From: Asaia bogorensis
GTDB taxonomy: Bacteria; Pseudomonadota; Alphaproteobacteria; Acetobacterales; Acetobacteraceae
Direction of reading: 5' to 3'
Assembly (NCBI GenBank): GCA_945869965.1
Contig: CAMBRC010000037.1
Span: 1 to 39,586, forward strand
Length of the DNA: 39,586 bases
Positions 10,326-18,120 of this stretch are shown in pieces. A program made the translations under genes and the position numbers. Each line of letters opens with the position of its first letter. Position 1 is the first letter of the stretch. The notes beneath the pieces are model-generated. The model was not told the origin of the DNA and did no database searches. It saw only the letters and a list, made by a program, of their open reading frames with translations.

Positions 10326-11855
10326 TCAAATTGGACCGGCGTTGGGGCCTTTGCCGGCGGCGAAGCGGACCGCCTCCTCGGCTGCGCGGAACAGGGCGCG
10401 GGCCTTTTGCTGGGTTTCCTCGAATTCCGCCACGGGTTCGGAATCCGCCACCACGCCGGCGCCGGCCTGGACATACATCGTGCCGTCCTTGACGATGGCG
10501 GTGCGCAGGCCGATGCAGGTGTCCATTGAGCCGTCCGGGGCGAAATAGCCGATGCAGCCGGCGTAGATGCCGCGGCGCACCGGTTCCAGCTCCTCGATGA
10601 TCTCCATTGCGCGGACCTTCGGCGCGCCGGACAGGGTGCCGGCGGGGAAGCCGCCGATCAGCGCGTCCAGCGCCTCCAGCCCCGGGGCAAGTTTGCCCTG
10701 GACCTCGGAGGAGATGTGCATGACGTGGCTGAAGCGCTCGATGGTGAAGCTCTCGGTGACCTTGACGCTGCCGATTTCCGACACCCGGCCGACATCGTTG
10801 CGGCCGAGGTCGAGCAACATCAGGTGCTCGGCCCGCTCCTTCGGATCGGCCAGCAGCTCTGCCTCCAGCTTCTGGTCCTCCTCGTTGGTGGCACCGCGGC
10901 GACGGGTGCCGGCGAGCGGGCGAATGGTCACCGCGCCGTCGCGCAGGCGGACCAGGATTTCCGGCGATGAGCCGACAATTGAGAACCCGCCGAAATCGAG
11001 GAAGAACAGGAACGGGGCGGGGTTGATGCGGCGCAAGGCCCGGTAGAGCGAGAACGGCGGCAGCGCGAACGGGGCGGAAAAGCGCTGGCTTGCGACGATC
11101 TGGAAGGCGTCGCCGGCGCGGATGTATTCCTTGCAGGTCTCGACCGCCGCCAGGAAATCCTCGCGGGTGAAGCTGGAATCCGGCTCGGCCATCGGCGGCA
11201 GCGCCACCGGCGGCGCGCCCTGCGGCAACGGCCGTTCCAGCGCCGCCTCGGCTTCGGCCAGCCGCGTCTGGGCTGCCTCCCAGGCCTGGACGGCGGTGAC
11301 ACGGGCGCGCGGATACACCGGGGCGGCCAGGGTCAGGGTGTCGTTCACATTGTCGAAGATGGCGAACAGCGAAGGCCGCGCCATCGTCGCCTCGGGAATG
11401 CCGAGATCGTCGCGGTTCTTGTCCGGCAGCGTCTCCATCAGCCGGACCATGTCGTAGCCCAAATAGCCGATCAGCCCGCCGCACATCGGCGGCAGACCAT
11501 CGGGCACCTCAAGCCGGCTTTCACCGATCAGCGCGCGCAGGCTGTCCAGCGGCGGGCGGGCATCGGGCACGAAGGCATAGGGCGCGGCGCGGGCGTCACG
11601 GTTCAGCTCGGCCTTCCCGTCACGGCAGCGCCAAACCAGGTCGGGGTCGAGCGCGATGATGGTGTAGCGCCCGCGCGAGGCGCCGCCCTCGACGGATTCG
11701 AGCAGGAAGGTGTTGGGCTTGCCATGCGCCAGCTTGAGGAAGGCCGCCACCGGGGTTTCCAGGTCCGCCACCCCGGTCGACCACAGCAGCCGGCCGCGAC
11801 CCTGCTCGTAGTCGGCGCGGAACTCGGCGAAGCCGGGCGGGGGGGAGGCGTTCAT
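10326..11855 (-). CDS. trpE: Anthranilate synthase component I
   Basis: Converts chorismate plus ammonia/glutamine to anthranilate, first step of tryptophan synthesis. The 509 residues carry the N-terminal domain with the LLES element of the tryptophan feedback site (FLLESVEGG) and GGLIGYLGYDMVRLME, and the chorismate-binding domain: IVGSSPEILVRL, IRPLAGTRRRG, DLGRNDVGRVS, HVMHISSEVQG, GGFPAGTLSGAPKVRAMEII and CIGYFAPDG. All motifs look intact. GGAGA lies before the ATG at 11855. It follows the PpiD-like gene in the same direction, as in many alphaproteobacteria, but trpG/trpD/trpC do not follow; a hairpin-arm pair and a hybrid kinase do. The amidotransferase subunit must be elsewhere. Confidence 0.96.
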   Translation of the reverse strand: MNASPPPGFAEFRADYEQGRGRLLWSTGVADLETPVAAFLKLAHGKPNTFLLESVEGGASRGRYTIIALDPDLVWRCRDGKAELNRDARAAPYAFVPDARPPLDSLRALIGESRLEVPDGLPPMCGGLIGYLGYDMVRLMETLPDKNRDDLGIPEATMARPSLFAIFDNVNDTLTLAAPVYPRARVTAVQAWEAAQTRLAEAEAALERPLPQGAPPVALPPMAEPDSSFTREDFLAAVETCKEYIRAGDAFQIVASQRFSAPFALPPFSLYRALRRINPAPFLFFLDFGGFSIVGSSPEILVRLRDGAVTIRPLAGTRRRGATNEEDQKLEAELLADPKERAEHLMLLDLGRNDVGRVSEIGSVKVTESFTIERFSHVMHISSEVQGKLAPGLEALDALIGGFPAGTLSGAPKVRAMEIIEELEPVRRGIYAGCIGYFAPDGSMDTCIGLRTAIVKDGTMYVQAGAGVVADSEPVAEFEETQQKARALFRAAEEAVRFAAGKGPNAGPI

Positions 11856-11880
11856 CTGGGGTCTCCGGGAAGCGGCAGGA

Positions 11881-12009
11881 AGGATGTTCTTTTTTGAAAA
11901 AAAGAACCAAAAAACTTCTTATCCATTGGGCCGGGTTCTGGCGACTGGCATCCGGGCCAATTCGTGAAAGTCTTTTTGCTTCTTTTTCTTCAGAAAAAGA
12001 AGGCCTTCC
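11881..12009. repeat. Inverted pair of AT-rich hairpin arms (ppiD-like / trpE)
   Basis: The left arm, 11881-11926, has the GTTCTTTTTT...GAAC stem followed by CCAAAAAACTT. The right arm, 11964-12009, has GAAAGTCTTTTTG and a CTTC/GAAG stem, ending at the stop codon of the foldase gene (12010-12012). The spacer is about 37 bases. The two arms of this one pair carry different stem flavours. Confidence 0.85.
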
Positions 12010-13923
12010 TTACTCGGGTTGCACGATCCGGTCGACCATCACCTTGTTCACCTGTGGCCGGGCGCGGGCCCGCAGCCCGGCGGTCAGCACTGCCTGGACA
12101 TCGTCGCCGATGGCGCCAGCCAGCGCCTCGCGGACCTGGCCGTAGCCGATCGGATCGGCCTCGGGATGGGCCGGCTGGATTTCCGCCAGCACGGCGACGA
12201 CGAAGCCGGCGGCGGTCTCGACCATGGTGGCCTCGCCGGCCTTGAGCTCGAAGAGCGGGGTCACCAGCTGGAACGGCACCTCGTCGGCCGGCCTTGCTCC
12301 GCGGCTGACTTCCGGCAGGCGGCGGACTGGCACGTCGGCGATCACCGCGGCATCGGCCAGGCTCTGCCCGCCCTGGATCGCCGCCAGCATCTTCGCCGCC
12401 GCTTCCTCCTGGGTGCGGCGGATTTCCGCGCGGGTCCAGTCCTCCAGCACGCGCTCGGCGACGTCCTCGAACGGGCGCGGGGCGGGCGGGGCGATGTCCT
12501 CGACCACGAAGGCGAAGAAGCCCGACAGCACGCCGGACTTGCGCGGCGTCTCGATCAGGCGGGCGGGCTCGCCGCTTCCGGCCTGGAAGGCGGCCTGGAT
12601 CAGGGCGGCGCGCAGGTCGTCGCTGCCGGGCAGCGGGGCGGCGGCGCCCTCGGTGGTCAGGCCGCGCGCGTCCAGCGTGCCCTGAACCGCAACGAGGCCG
12701 AGATCGCCCGGCAGTTCGTCCAGCGGCGCGCCGCTGGACAGCAGGTCGTCGACCTTGTTGGCGCGGTCGTAGAGCAGGTCGGCGGCCAGGTCGTTCTGCA
12801 CCTGGGTGACCAGCAGCGCGCGCACCGCTTCGAACGGGCGCACCAGGCCGGGCGTGATCTTGGTGACGCGCAGCACGTGCCAGCCGAGTTGGCTGCGCAC
12901 CGGGGCGGCCACCGTGTCTGCGGCAGTGGCGAAGATCGCCTGGGCCAGTTCCGGGGCCGGGATTTCGCTGCGGATGGCGTCGGTCAGCTCGACCGGGGCG
13001 GCGCCCTCGGCCTTCGCGGCCTCCTGGATGGCGGCCCATTCGGGGGCGGCCTGCCATTTTTCCGCCAGCGCCTTTGCCTTGGCCTCGTCCTGGCTCAGCA
13101 GGACCTGAACGCTGCGCTTTTCCGGCTGGTTGAACTCGGCGCCGCGCGCCTGGTAGGCCGTGCGCAGCGCTGCCTCTTCGGGCACGACCCCGGCGGCGAG
13201 CTGCTCCGGCGCCAGGATCACCGCCTTGATCCGGCGGTATTCCGGGGTTGAGAACGAGGCGAGGTTGTTGTTGTACCAGCGCTGTAACACTGCCGCGTCG
13301 GGCGGTTCCGGCTTGGTGATGGCGTCGAGCCGCAGCTCGACCATCTCCGCCACGCGCTTTTCCTGCTGGAAGGCATAGACCAGCCGGGTCATCGCCTCCG
13401 GGCTCACGGCACCGGCACGGGCGGCGGCCATCAATTGGCGCTGGCCGATCTCGATGCGCATCAGGTCGAGGAAGCGCGGTTCGTTGAGGCCGTTGTTGCG
13501 CAGCACTTCCTCGAACTGGCGGCGGTTGAACTTGCCGTCCGGGCCATTGAAGGCCGCGGTCTCCCACACCGCCTGGCGCAGGGCTTCGTCCGGCACGACC
13601 AGCCCCATGTCGGCGACGGCCGCGGCCAGCGCGACCTGGGTGATGAGCCGCTCCAGCGCCTGGGCCGCCACGCCGCGCTTCATCTCCATGGTCGGCTCGA
13701 CCTGCCCGCCGAGCATGCGCGTCACCTGCGAGAGCTGCCGGCGATAGGCGTCGTTGACCTCGTCCATCTCGATCCGCCGGCTGCCGACAGTGGCGACGGC
13801 CGTGTCGGTCGGGCGGTTGGTGAACACGTCGCCGACGCCCCACAGCACGAACACGCCGATCAGCAGCAGGAAGAAGACCTTCGCCGCCCAGGTGTTGAGG
13901 AAGGCGCGGAAGATGGAGATCAT
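12010..13923 (-). CDS. PpiD/SurA-like membrane-anchored peptidyl-prolyl isomerase
   Basis: A 637-aa periplasmic foldase. It has one N-terminal anchor helix (about 12-32, AAKVFFLLLIGVFVLWGVGDVF), a SurA-N/PpiD-type chaperone region (about 38-240), a parvulin-like domain (about 240-370, with VQVLLSQDEAKAKALAEKW and LGWHVLRVTKITPG), and a long C-terminal helical region with a second parvulin-like stretch. It probably helps newly secreted proteins fold at the Sec exit. I chose ATG 13923 (MISIFRAFLNTW) because it places the anchor at the N-terminus as in the family; the longer frame to 14067 adds unrelated sequence. It is the first gene of a ppiD-trpE row. Confidence 0.92.
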   Translation of the reverse strand: MISIFRAFLNTWAAKVFFLLLIGVFVLWGVGDVFTNRPTDTAVATVGSRRIEMDEVNDAYRRQLSQVTRMLGGQVEPTMEMKRGVAAQALERLITQVALAAAVADMGLVVPDEALRQAVWETAAFNGPDGKFNRRQFEEVLRNNGLNEPRFLDLMRIEIGQRQLMAAARAGAVSPEAMTRLVYAFQQEKRVAEMVELRLDAITKPEPPDAAVLQRWYNNNLASFSTPEYRRIKAVILAPEQLAAGVVPEEAALRTAYQARGAEFNQPEKRSVQVLLSQDEAKAKALAEKWQAAPEWAAIQEAAKAEGAAPVELTDAIRSEIPAPELAQAIFATAADTVAAPVRSQLGWHVLRVTKITPGLVRPFEAVRALLVTQVQNDLAADLLYDRANKVDDLLSSGAPLDELPGDLGLVAVQGTLDARGLTTEGAAAPLPGSDDLRAALIQAAFQAGSGEPARLIETPRKSGVLSGFFAFVVEDIAPPAPRPFEDVAERVLEDWTRAEIRRTQEEAAAKMLAAIQGGQSLADAAVIADVPVRRLPEVSRGARPADEVPFQLVTPLFELKAGEATMVETAAGFVVAVLAEIQPAHPEADPIGYGQVREALAGAIGDDVQAVLTAGLRARARPQVNKVMVDRIVQPE

Positions 13924-14005
13924 CGGTTCATCCCGGAATGGCGACACCCCCTGCCCGGCGCGCCGGATACAGGGTGCTGCGCGCCCTATGCCAGATTGCC
14001 CCGAT

Positions 14006-14053
14006 GTGAGCAAAACGGGGCCTGAGCAAAAGGGGACGTGAGCAAAAGGGGGC
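14006..14053. repeat. Three tandem 16-bp repeats upstream of the foldase gene
   Basis: Three adjacent copies: GTGAGCAAAACGGGGC (14006-14021), CTGAGCAAAAGGGGAC (14022-14037) and GTGAGCAAAAGGGGGC (14038-14053). They lie between the sugar transferase stop and the foldase start, about 80-130 bases before the latter's ATG. They could be a repeated protein-binding site or simple slippage. Confidence 0.75.
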
Positions 14054-14079
14054 GGCGGCAAAAACAACCGGGAGGGCTG

Positions 14080-14832
14080 TTACTGGCCGCGGCCGGAGAT
14101 CATGACGTTCAGCGTGCGAACCATGATGGTCATGTCGGACAACAGCCAGCCGCCGAAGGTGGACAGCCGCATGGCATAGGCCGCGTCAAAGCCGACCTTG
14201 CGGCGGACATCCTCGACGCTGTTGTCGTAGCCCTGCACCACCTGGGTGAGGCCGGTGACGCCTGGGCGCAGGCCGGCTGTGCGGTCGGCGAAGAACGGCA
14301 CTGCCTGGTCCAGGCGGCGATACATCGCCGGGCGCTCCGGCCGTGGGCCGACCACCGACATGTCGCCCCACAGCACGTTGAGCAACTGCGGCAGCTCGTC
14401 CAGCCGGGTCTTGCGGATGAACGCGCCGACGCGGGTGATGCGAGGGTCGTCCTTGCTGGCCCAGACCGCGCCGGTGGCCTTCTCGGCATCGGTGCCCATC
14501 GAGCGGAACTTCAGGATCATGAAGAGTTCGGTGCGGTCGGTCAGCATCCGCCCCACCCGCATCTGGCGGTAGATCACCGGGCCTGGCGTGTCGAGCCGGA
14601 TTGCCAGCGCCACCAGTGGCCAGAGCGGCGCAGTCAGGATGATGCCGATCAGGGCGACGACCAGATCCATCACCCGCTTGCCCAGCTTCACGCTGGCCGG
14701 GATGTAATCCACCGCCACGAACTCCTCGGTGGTCAGCGCCTTGGTGATGCGGGTGCGGTCGGAGATCATCGGGTCCTGTGGGTTAGCCAGTGGGGTATTC
14801 GCGGGCGGGGTGTTCATCGGAGGGGCGGTCAT
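14080..14832 (-). CDS. Initiating bacterial sugar transferase (WcaJ/PssY type)
   Basis: A phosphoglycosyl transferase that would load a sugar-1-phosphate onto undecaprenyl phosphate to start an exopolysaccharide or O-antigen repeat unit. The 250 residues have a Pro-rich cytosolic start, one re-entrant hydrophobic segment (KLGKRVMDLVVALIGIIL, then TAPLWPLVALAIRL, about 49-80), the catalytic region DTPGPVIYRQMRVGR, FMILKFRSM, the signature RKTRLDELPQLLNVLWGDMS, VGPRPERP and LRPGVTGLTQV. It lacks the long N-terminal multi-membrane domain of full-length WcaJ, like the single-domain PssY/PglC group. No other polysaccharide genes adjoin it. A perfect sigma-54 promoter lies 27 bases upstream, and the next gene upstream encodes a sigma-54 activator. 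Confidence 0.93.
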   Translation of the reverse strand: MTAPPMNTPPANTPLANPQDPMISDRTRITKALTTEEFVAVDYIPASVKLGKRVMDLVVALIGIILTAPLWPLVALAIRLDTPGPVIYRQMRVGRMLTDRTELFMILKFRSMGTDAEKATGAVWASKDDPRITRVGAFIRKTRLDELPQLLNVLWGDMSVVGPRPERPAMYRRLDQAVPFFADRTAGLRPGVTGLTQVVQGYDNSVEDVRRKVGFDAAYAMRLSTFGGWLLSDMTIMVRTLNVMISGRGQ

Positions 14833-14858
14833 TCGCGGCCTTGTGCCAACAGTGACAC

Positions 14859-14874
14859 TGCAATCGCCGTGCCA
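14859..14874 (-). promoter_or_regulatory. Sigma-54 promoter of the sugar transferase gene
   Basis: On the minus strand TGGCACGGCGATTGCA: a full match to the -24/-12 consensus TGGCACG-N4-TTGCW. The -12 C is at 14860, so the expected start is near 14848, 16 bases before the ATG at 14832. A short dyad ACAC-gcg-GTGT at 14905-14915 lies upstream and could be part of an activator site, though it is close to the promoter. Confidence 0.8.
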
Positions 14875-14946
14875 TTGTCTAGAAATGTTACGCCGGGTGA
14901 TGGGACACGCGGTGTATGGGTCAGGAGCGGCACAATCGGTGGCATC

Positions 14947-16425
14947 TCAGTCGACCGGCAGGAGGCCGTCGGCCCGCCAGTTCTGCAACTTGCGGTAGAC
15001 GGTTGAGGGATTGATCTCCAGCAGCGCGGCGGCGCGCGGAACGTCCTGTCCGGTCTGGCGCAAGGCCGCCAGGATCAGCCGGCGCTCCATCACCGCCAGC
15101 GGTACGATCGGATCGTCGGGCGTCGCCTCGGCCGGCTCGACCGCTGGGCGGACAATGCGCGCGGCTGCGACCGGTGCGTCCGTCGCGCCGGCCGGCGGCG
15201 GCTCGGCCAGCGGCATTTTGTCGTCGACGCCAGGGGCGCGGCGGACGGCGCGCGGGATCATGTCCAGCTCCACCCGGTCGCCATCGTGCAGCACCACGAT
15301 GTTGCGCACCACGTTTTGCAGTTGGCGCACATTGCCCGGCCAACCATAGGTGGCCAGGGCGTGCTCGGCCGCGGCGCTGAAGCCCTGAAAGCCCCGCCCC
15401 CCCTCGCGCGCGAACTGGGTCAGGAAGTGGCGCGCGATCATCAGCACATCCTCGCCGCGCGCCCGCAGCGGCGGCAATTCGACCGGCACGACGTAAAGAC
15501 GATAATAGAGGTCCTCGCGGAACCGCCCGGCCTGGACCTCCAGCATCGGGTCGCGGTTGGTGGCGCAGACGAAGCGCACATCGACCCGTTCCAGCCGCGA
15601 CGAACCGACCGGCGAGAAGGTGCCTGTCTGCACGAAGCGCAGCAGTTTTACCTGCATTTCCAACGGCATCTCGCCGATTTCGTCGAGGAAGAGCGTGCCG
15701 CCATCCGCGAGTTTGGCCGCCCCCTCGCGGTCGGCGCTGGCGCCGGTGAAGGCGCCGCGGATATGGCCGAAGACCTCGCTTTCCAGCAGGTCGCGCGGGA
15801 TGGCGCCGCAATTCAGCGCTACGAAATTGCGCCCGGCGCGCGGGCTGGCGCGGTGCACCGCCTCGGCCGCCAGCTCCTTGCCGGTGCCGCTCTCACCGGT
15901 GATGAAGACGCTGGCCTTGCTGGCCGAGACGCTCTCGATGGTGCGATAGGCCGACTGCATCGGGGTGGAGGCGCCGATGAAGCCGAAAAACTGGTCGCGG
16001 TCCAGCCGCGCCTTGACGGTGGCGAGTTGGGTGACCAGCGCCCGCTTTTCCAGCGCATTGGCCAGCGTCACCGACAGCCGCGCCTTGGCATAGGGCTTGA
16101 CGATGAAATCGACCGCGCCGGCGCGCATCGCCTCGACCGCAGTGTTGATCGAGGCATTGGCGGTCACCACGATCACCGAGGTCTCGATCCCCTCGGCGCG
16201 CAGCCGCTGCATCAGCTCGAAGCCGTTGTAATCCGGCAGCTCGATGTCCAGCAGGATCGCGTCCGGCCGCCAGGTCCGCGCCGCCACCAGCGCGGCGCCG
16301 GCCGATTCCACCAGTTCGACCTGATGGCCCAGTCCGGCCAGCAATGCGCGCGCCAGTTGCGCCTGGGTCGGTGTGTCCTCCACCACCAGGACGCGGGCGC
16401 CGGTCGAGCTCCCGGCGTCACTCAT
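14947..16425 (-). CDS. NtrC-family sigma-54 response regulator
   Basis: A 492-aa transcription activator. Receiver domain about 10-125 with phospho-acceptor Asp60 (ILLDIELPDYNG) and Lys110; AAA+ domain about 145-385 with Walker A GESGTGKE (177-184), the sigma-54 contact loop GAFTGA (224-229) and Walker B GGTLFLDEIGE; and a Fis-type helix-turn-helix at the C-terminus (RQTGQDVPRAAALLEINPST then VYRKLQNW). All parts for phosphorylation-controlled opening of sigma-54 promoters are present. The start at 16425 overlaps the stop of the Hpt gene by ATGA, so the two are translationally coupled. Sigma-54-type promoters occur in front of both flanking units. Confidence 0.95.
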   Translation of the reverse strand: MSDAGSSTGARVLVVEDTPTQAQLARALLAGLGHQVELVESAGAALVAARTWRPDAILLDIELPDYNGFELMQRLRAEGIETSVIVVTANASINTAVEAMRAGAVDFIVKPYAKARLSVTLANALEKRALVTQLATVKARLDRDQFFGFIGASTPMQSAYRTIESVSASKASVFITGESGTGKELAAEAVHRASPRAGRNFVALNCGAIPRDLLESEVFGHIRGAFTGASADREGAAKLADGGTLFLDEIGEMPLEMQVKLLRFVQTGTFSPVGSSRLERVDVRFVCATNRDPMLEVQAGRFREDLYYRLYVVPVELPPLRARGEDVLMIARHFLTQFAREGGRGFQGFSAAAEHALATYGWPGNVRQLQNVVRNIVVLHDGDRVELDMIPRAVRRAPGVDDKMPLAEPPPAGATDAPVAAARIVRPAVEPAEATPDDPIVPLAVMERRLILAALRQTGQDVPRAAALLEINPSTVYRKLQNWRADGLLPVD

Positions 16426-16757
16426 GGCGCAGAATCGAGTTTGGCGAGAAATACCGCGAGATCGTCCAGCGCGCCGACCGCCAGCGCGTCGATCTCGGAC
16501 GAGGCCTGGGCCATCGGGACCGCATCGGCCATTGCCTGCCGGCACGCCTCCTCCAGCCGCACCGCACCGACAGCGCCGGCCGCCCCCGCCAGGCCATGGG
16601 CCGCGCGGCGGAATGCGACGTTGTCCGCCGCGGTGATGGCCGTGGCCAATGCACCGGTCAGGCGCTGGACATCGGTGCGAAACACCCCGAGCACCAGGCG
16701 CAGATCGTCCGGCGTCAGGTCTTCGGCCAGTTGCGCGGCGAATCTCAGATCGCTCAT
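16422..16757 (-). CDS. Stand-alone Hpt phosphotransfer protein
   Basis: A 111-aa four-helix protein with a histidine phosphotransfer motif FRRAAHGLAGAAGAVGA (49-65); His54 is the phospho-acceptor. Between a hybrid kinase's receiver and a response regulator such a protein passes the phosphate on. It is encoded immediately before, and overlapping by four bases (ATGA) with, the NtrC-type regulator, its obvious partner. The start at 16757 is chosen over a longer frame to 16907 because the domain begins right after it. No histidine kinase is encoded next to it; the nearest is the hybrid kinase at 7070-10066, whose own Hpt domain appears dead. Confidence 0.88.
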   Translation of the reverse strand: MSDLRFAAQLAEDLTPDDLRLVLGVFRTDVQRLTGALATAITAADNVAFRRAAHGLAGAAGAVGAVRLEEACRQAMADAVPMAQASSEIDALAVGALDDLAVFLAKLDSAP

Positions 16758-16878
16758 GCTGCTCTTTCGCTCATCCAATGGTTGAGCCCGATGTGGAAAT
16801 CCACCCCGCTTCTCCCCCGGCGATCTAGAATCGCCCGGGATAGACTCGTCCAATACGGGTTGCCTGCGCAAGGGCGGC

Positions 16879-16914
16879 AGAAAAAGACCCGGATGGCCAT
16901 CGGCCACCCGGGTC
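16879..16914 (-). terminator. Intrinsic terminator after the STAS gene
   Basis: On the minus strand a strong stem GACCCGG...CCGGGTC (16914-16908 with 16892-16886), with a second inner stem TGGCC/GGCCA around an ATC-type loop, is followed directly by TTTTTC (16885-16880). This is a canonical GC stem plus U-tract. It lies about 70 bases past the STAS stop codon and separates it from the Hpt-regulator pair. Confidence 0.85.
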
Positions 16915-16984
16915 GCTGAAATGCAGTTCGGAGAAAAACGAGGTCATCCCACGGGACGAACCCCTTGAAATTTCGTAGAATACG

Positions 16985-17341
16985 CTACCGGGCCCAGGCG
17001 ATGCCGGGGATCGAAAAAAACGACCGCCGCGCCCCCTGCTCTTTCACGCCCAAGGTCTTGGCGAGGCCGAGATGACGCAACATGGCGAGCGGCTGGCCGG
17101 AAACCCCGGCCAAGGACAGCCGCCGACCGCGGGCGGTCAGGCGCTTGAAAAGGAACGACAGGGCGCCAACGCCGGAGCCGTCGATAAACGTCACGTGGGA
17201 AAGATCGATCACAACATCCCGTGCCTCGACGGCAGCCAGGGCAACCAGGCTGTCCCGCATGGTGCGGCTCGCCTCGCTGTCCAGGCCGCCCTTGAGGTGC
17301 AAACGCACCAGGCCGGGTTCACTTTGAATACGCTCGAACAT
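16985..17341 (-). CDS. STAS-domain protein (anti-anti-sigma type)
   Basis: A 118-aa single STAS domain: LVRLHLKGGLDSEASRTMRD, VVIDLSHVTFIDGSGVGAL and a C-terminal LAMLRHLGLAKTLGV. The Ser in DGSG is where anti-anti-sigma factors of the SpoIIAA type are phosphorylated, so it may be a partner-switch protein controlled by a serine kinase/phosphatase; MlaB-like lipid-transport STAS proteins are an alternative, but no Mla genes are nearby. The start ATG 17341 has TTGAGGA six bases upstream. A -24/-12 element lies 60 bases upstream (17402-17417) and a terminator follows, so it is a one-gene unit beside the sigma-54 regulator. Confidence 0.85.
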   Translation of the reverse strand: MFERIQSEPGLVRLHLKGGLDSEASRTMRDSLVALAAVEARDVVIDLSHVTFIDGSGVGALSFLFKRLTARGRRLSLAGVSGQPLAMLRHLGLAKTLGVKEQGARRSFFSIPGIAWAR

Positions 17342-17401
17342 TACAATCCTCAATTTCGGCGGCACCGGCGGTCAATGCTGTGCCGGGCCTGACGGATACA
17401 A

Positions 17402-17417
17402 TGCACGCCCCGTGCCA
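17402..17417 (-). promoter_or_regulatory. Sigma-54-like promoter of the STAS gene
   Basis: On the minus strand TGGCACGGGGCGTGCA: a perfect -24 half (TGGCACG) and a -12 half GTGCA, one base off TTGCA, with correct N4 spacing. The predicted start would be near 17391, about 50 bases before the ATG at 17341. With the perfect site at 14859-14874 this makes two sigma-54-type promoters flanking one NtrC-type regulator. Confidence 0.65.
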
Positions 17418-17493
17418 ACGGCCTGAGGCAGCGCGGGGCCTTCTGCGGCCGCTAACGTGACAGATATTACCGATTTCCTACCGGGATTCTCTC

Positions 17494-17552
17494 GCAAATT
17501 GCGGGGCAATTTAAGAAACCCGTCATCCGCGATGCAAATTGCGATTTCTTAA
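17494..17552. promoter_or_regulatory. Inverted and direct repeats between 17593 gene and STAS
   Basis: The 9-bp dyad GCAAATTGC occurs twice, 40 bases apart (17494-17502, 17534-17542). An inverted pair TTAAGAAA (17511-17518) / TTTCTTAA (17545-17552) overlaps them. The block lies about 80-135 bases upstream of the STAS sigma-54-like element, a distance typical of upstream activator sites. It could equally be the 3' end of the 17593-17865 transcript. Function inferred only. Confidence 0.4.
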
Positions 17553-17592
17553 GGATTTCGTCGCGGCAGCGATTAACGCTGCCGCCCGTCGC

Positions 17593-17865
17593 TCACGGCT
17601 TGACGCGCGGCGCCTGTTCCTCTGGTCCCGCCGGATAGATCGCGGTCTCAAGCTCCGCTACGCGGCGCGACCAGGCTTCGAGAACCTGTGCCAATGCCTC
17701 GAGATCCGTGCGTTGCAGGTCGTCAAGGTCGTCGTACTCGCCCTGGGCGATGCGAAACGCCAGCTCGGCGGCCGCGTCGCGCATCTGCAGGCTGGTGGGC
17801 GTCCCGGACAGGCTTTCGAGCACCGCGGCCGAAATTACCATGGGAGTGCCGCGCATGCATCGCAT
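17593..17865 (-). CDS. Small hypothetical protein
   Basis: 90 residues, unrecognised. An acidic, Leu/Glu-rich helical protein (LAFRIAQGEYDDLDDLQRTD then LEALAQVLEAWSRRVAELE) with a charged tail; probably a helical bundle or coiled coil, without membrane segments or Cys motifs. The ATG at 17865 is weakly supported; ATG 17841 (MVISAAVLES) is an alternative. It lies in the same direction as the STAS gene, about 250 bases upstream of it. Confidence 0.5.
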   Translation of the reverse strand: MRCMRGTPMVISAAVLESLSGTPTSLQMRDAAAELAFRIAQGEYDDLDDLQRTDLEALAQVLEAWSRRVAELETAIYPAGPEEQAPRVKP

Positions 17866-17939
17866 CGCCCGGCGTCGGACACTTGGTGCCTCACGTTCTC
17901 TGGTAACCTTTCGAAATCAGCCGCCATTGCAGTGATGTA

Positions 17940-18020
17940 TTAAATAATTAAAAAGACACCGATTGCAACCAGCCAGAACGCAAAAGTCACATCACATTTA
18001 CGTCGCTTCGGCGAACGCAC
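17940..18020 (-). CDS. Candidate 26-aa membrane microprotein
   Basis: From GTG at 18020 the frame reads as a basic head (RSPKRRKCDV) and one hydrophobic helix (TFAFWLVAIGVFLII), then TAA. A G-run just upstream could serve as a ribosome binding site. The shape, positive-inside head plus a single helix, is that of known small membrane proteins, and the DNA is AT-rich compared with its surroundings. The rest of the gap 17866-18120 shows nothing else. No homology can be judged by eye; low confidence. Confidence 0.3.
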   Translation of the reverse strand: MRSPKRRKCDVTFAFWLVAIGVFLII

Positions 18021-18120
18021 CCCCCCCGGCCGCGCTTCGGAACAAGCGGCCGGGATCAGAACATTGCAGTCCAGATCGGACCGCGCCCCCGCCGCAAACC
18101 AGCAGCGGACGCCTGATGGG

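Noticed and set aside
14905-14915. ACAC-gcg-GTGT as the enhancer site for the sigma-54 activator
   Set aside because: Too short and only about 60 bases from the predicted start; kept as a remark, not a feature.
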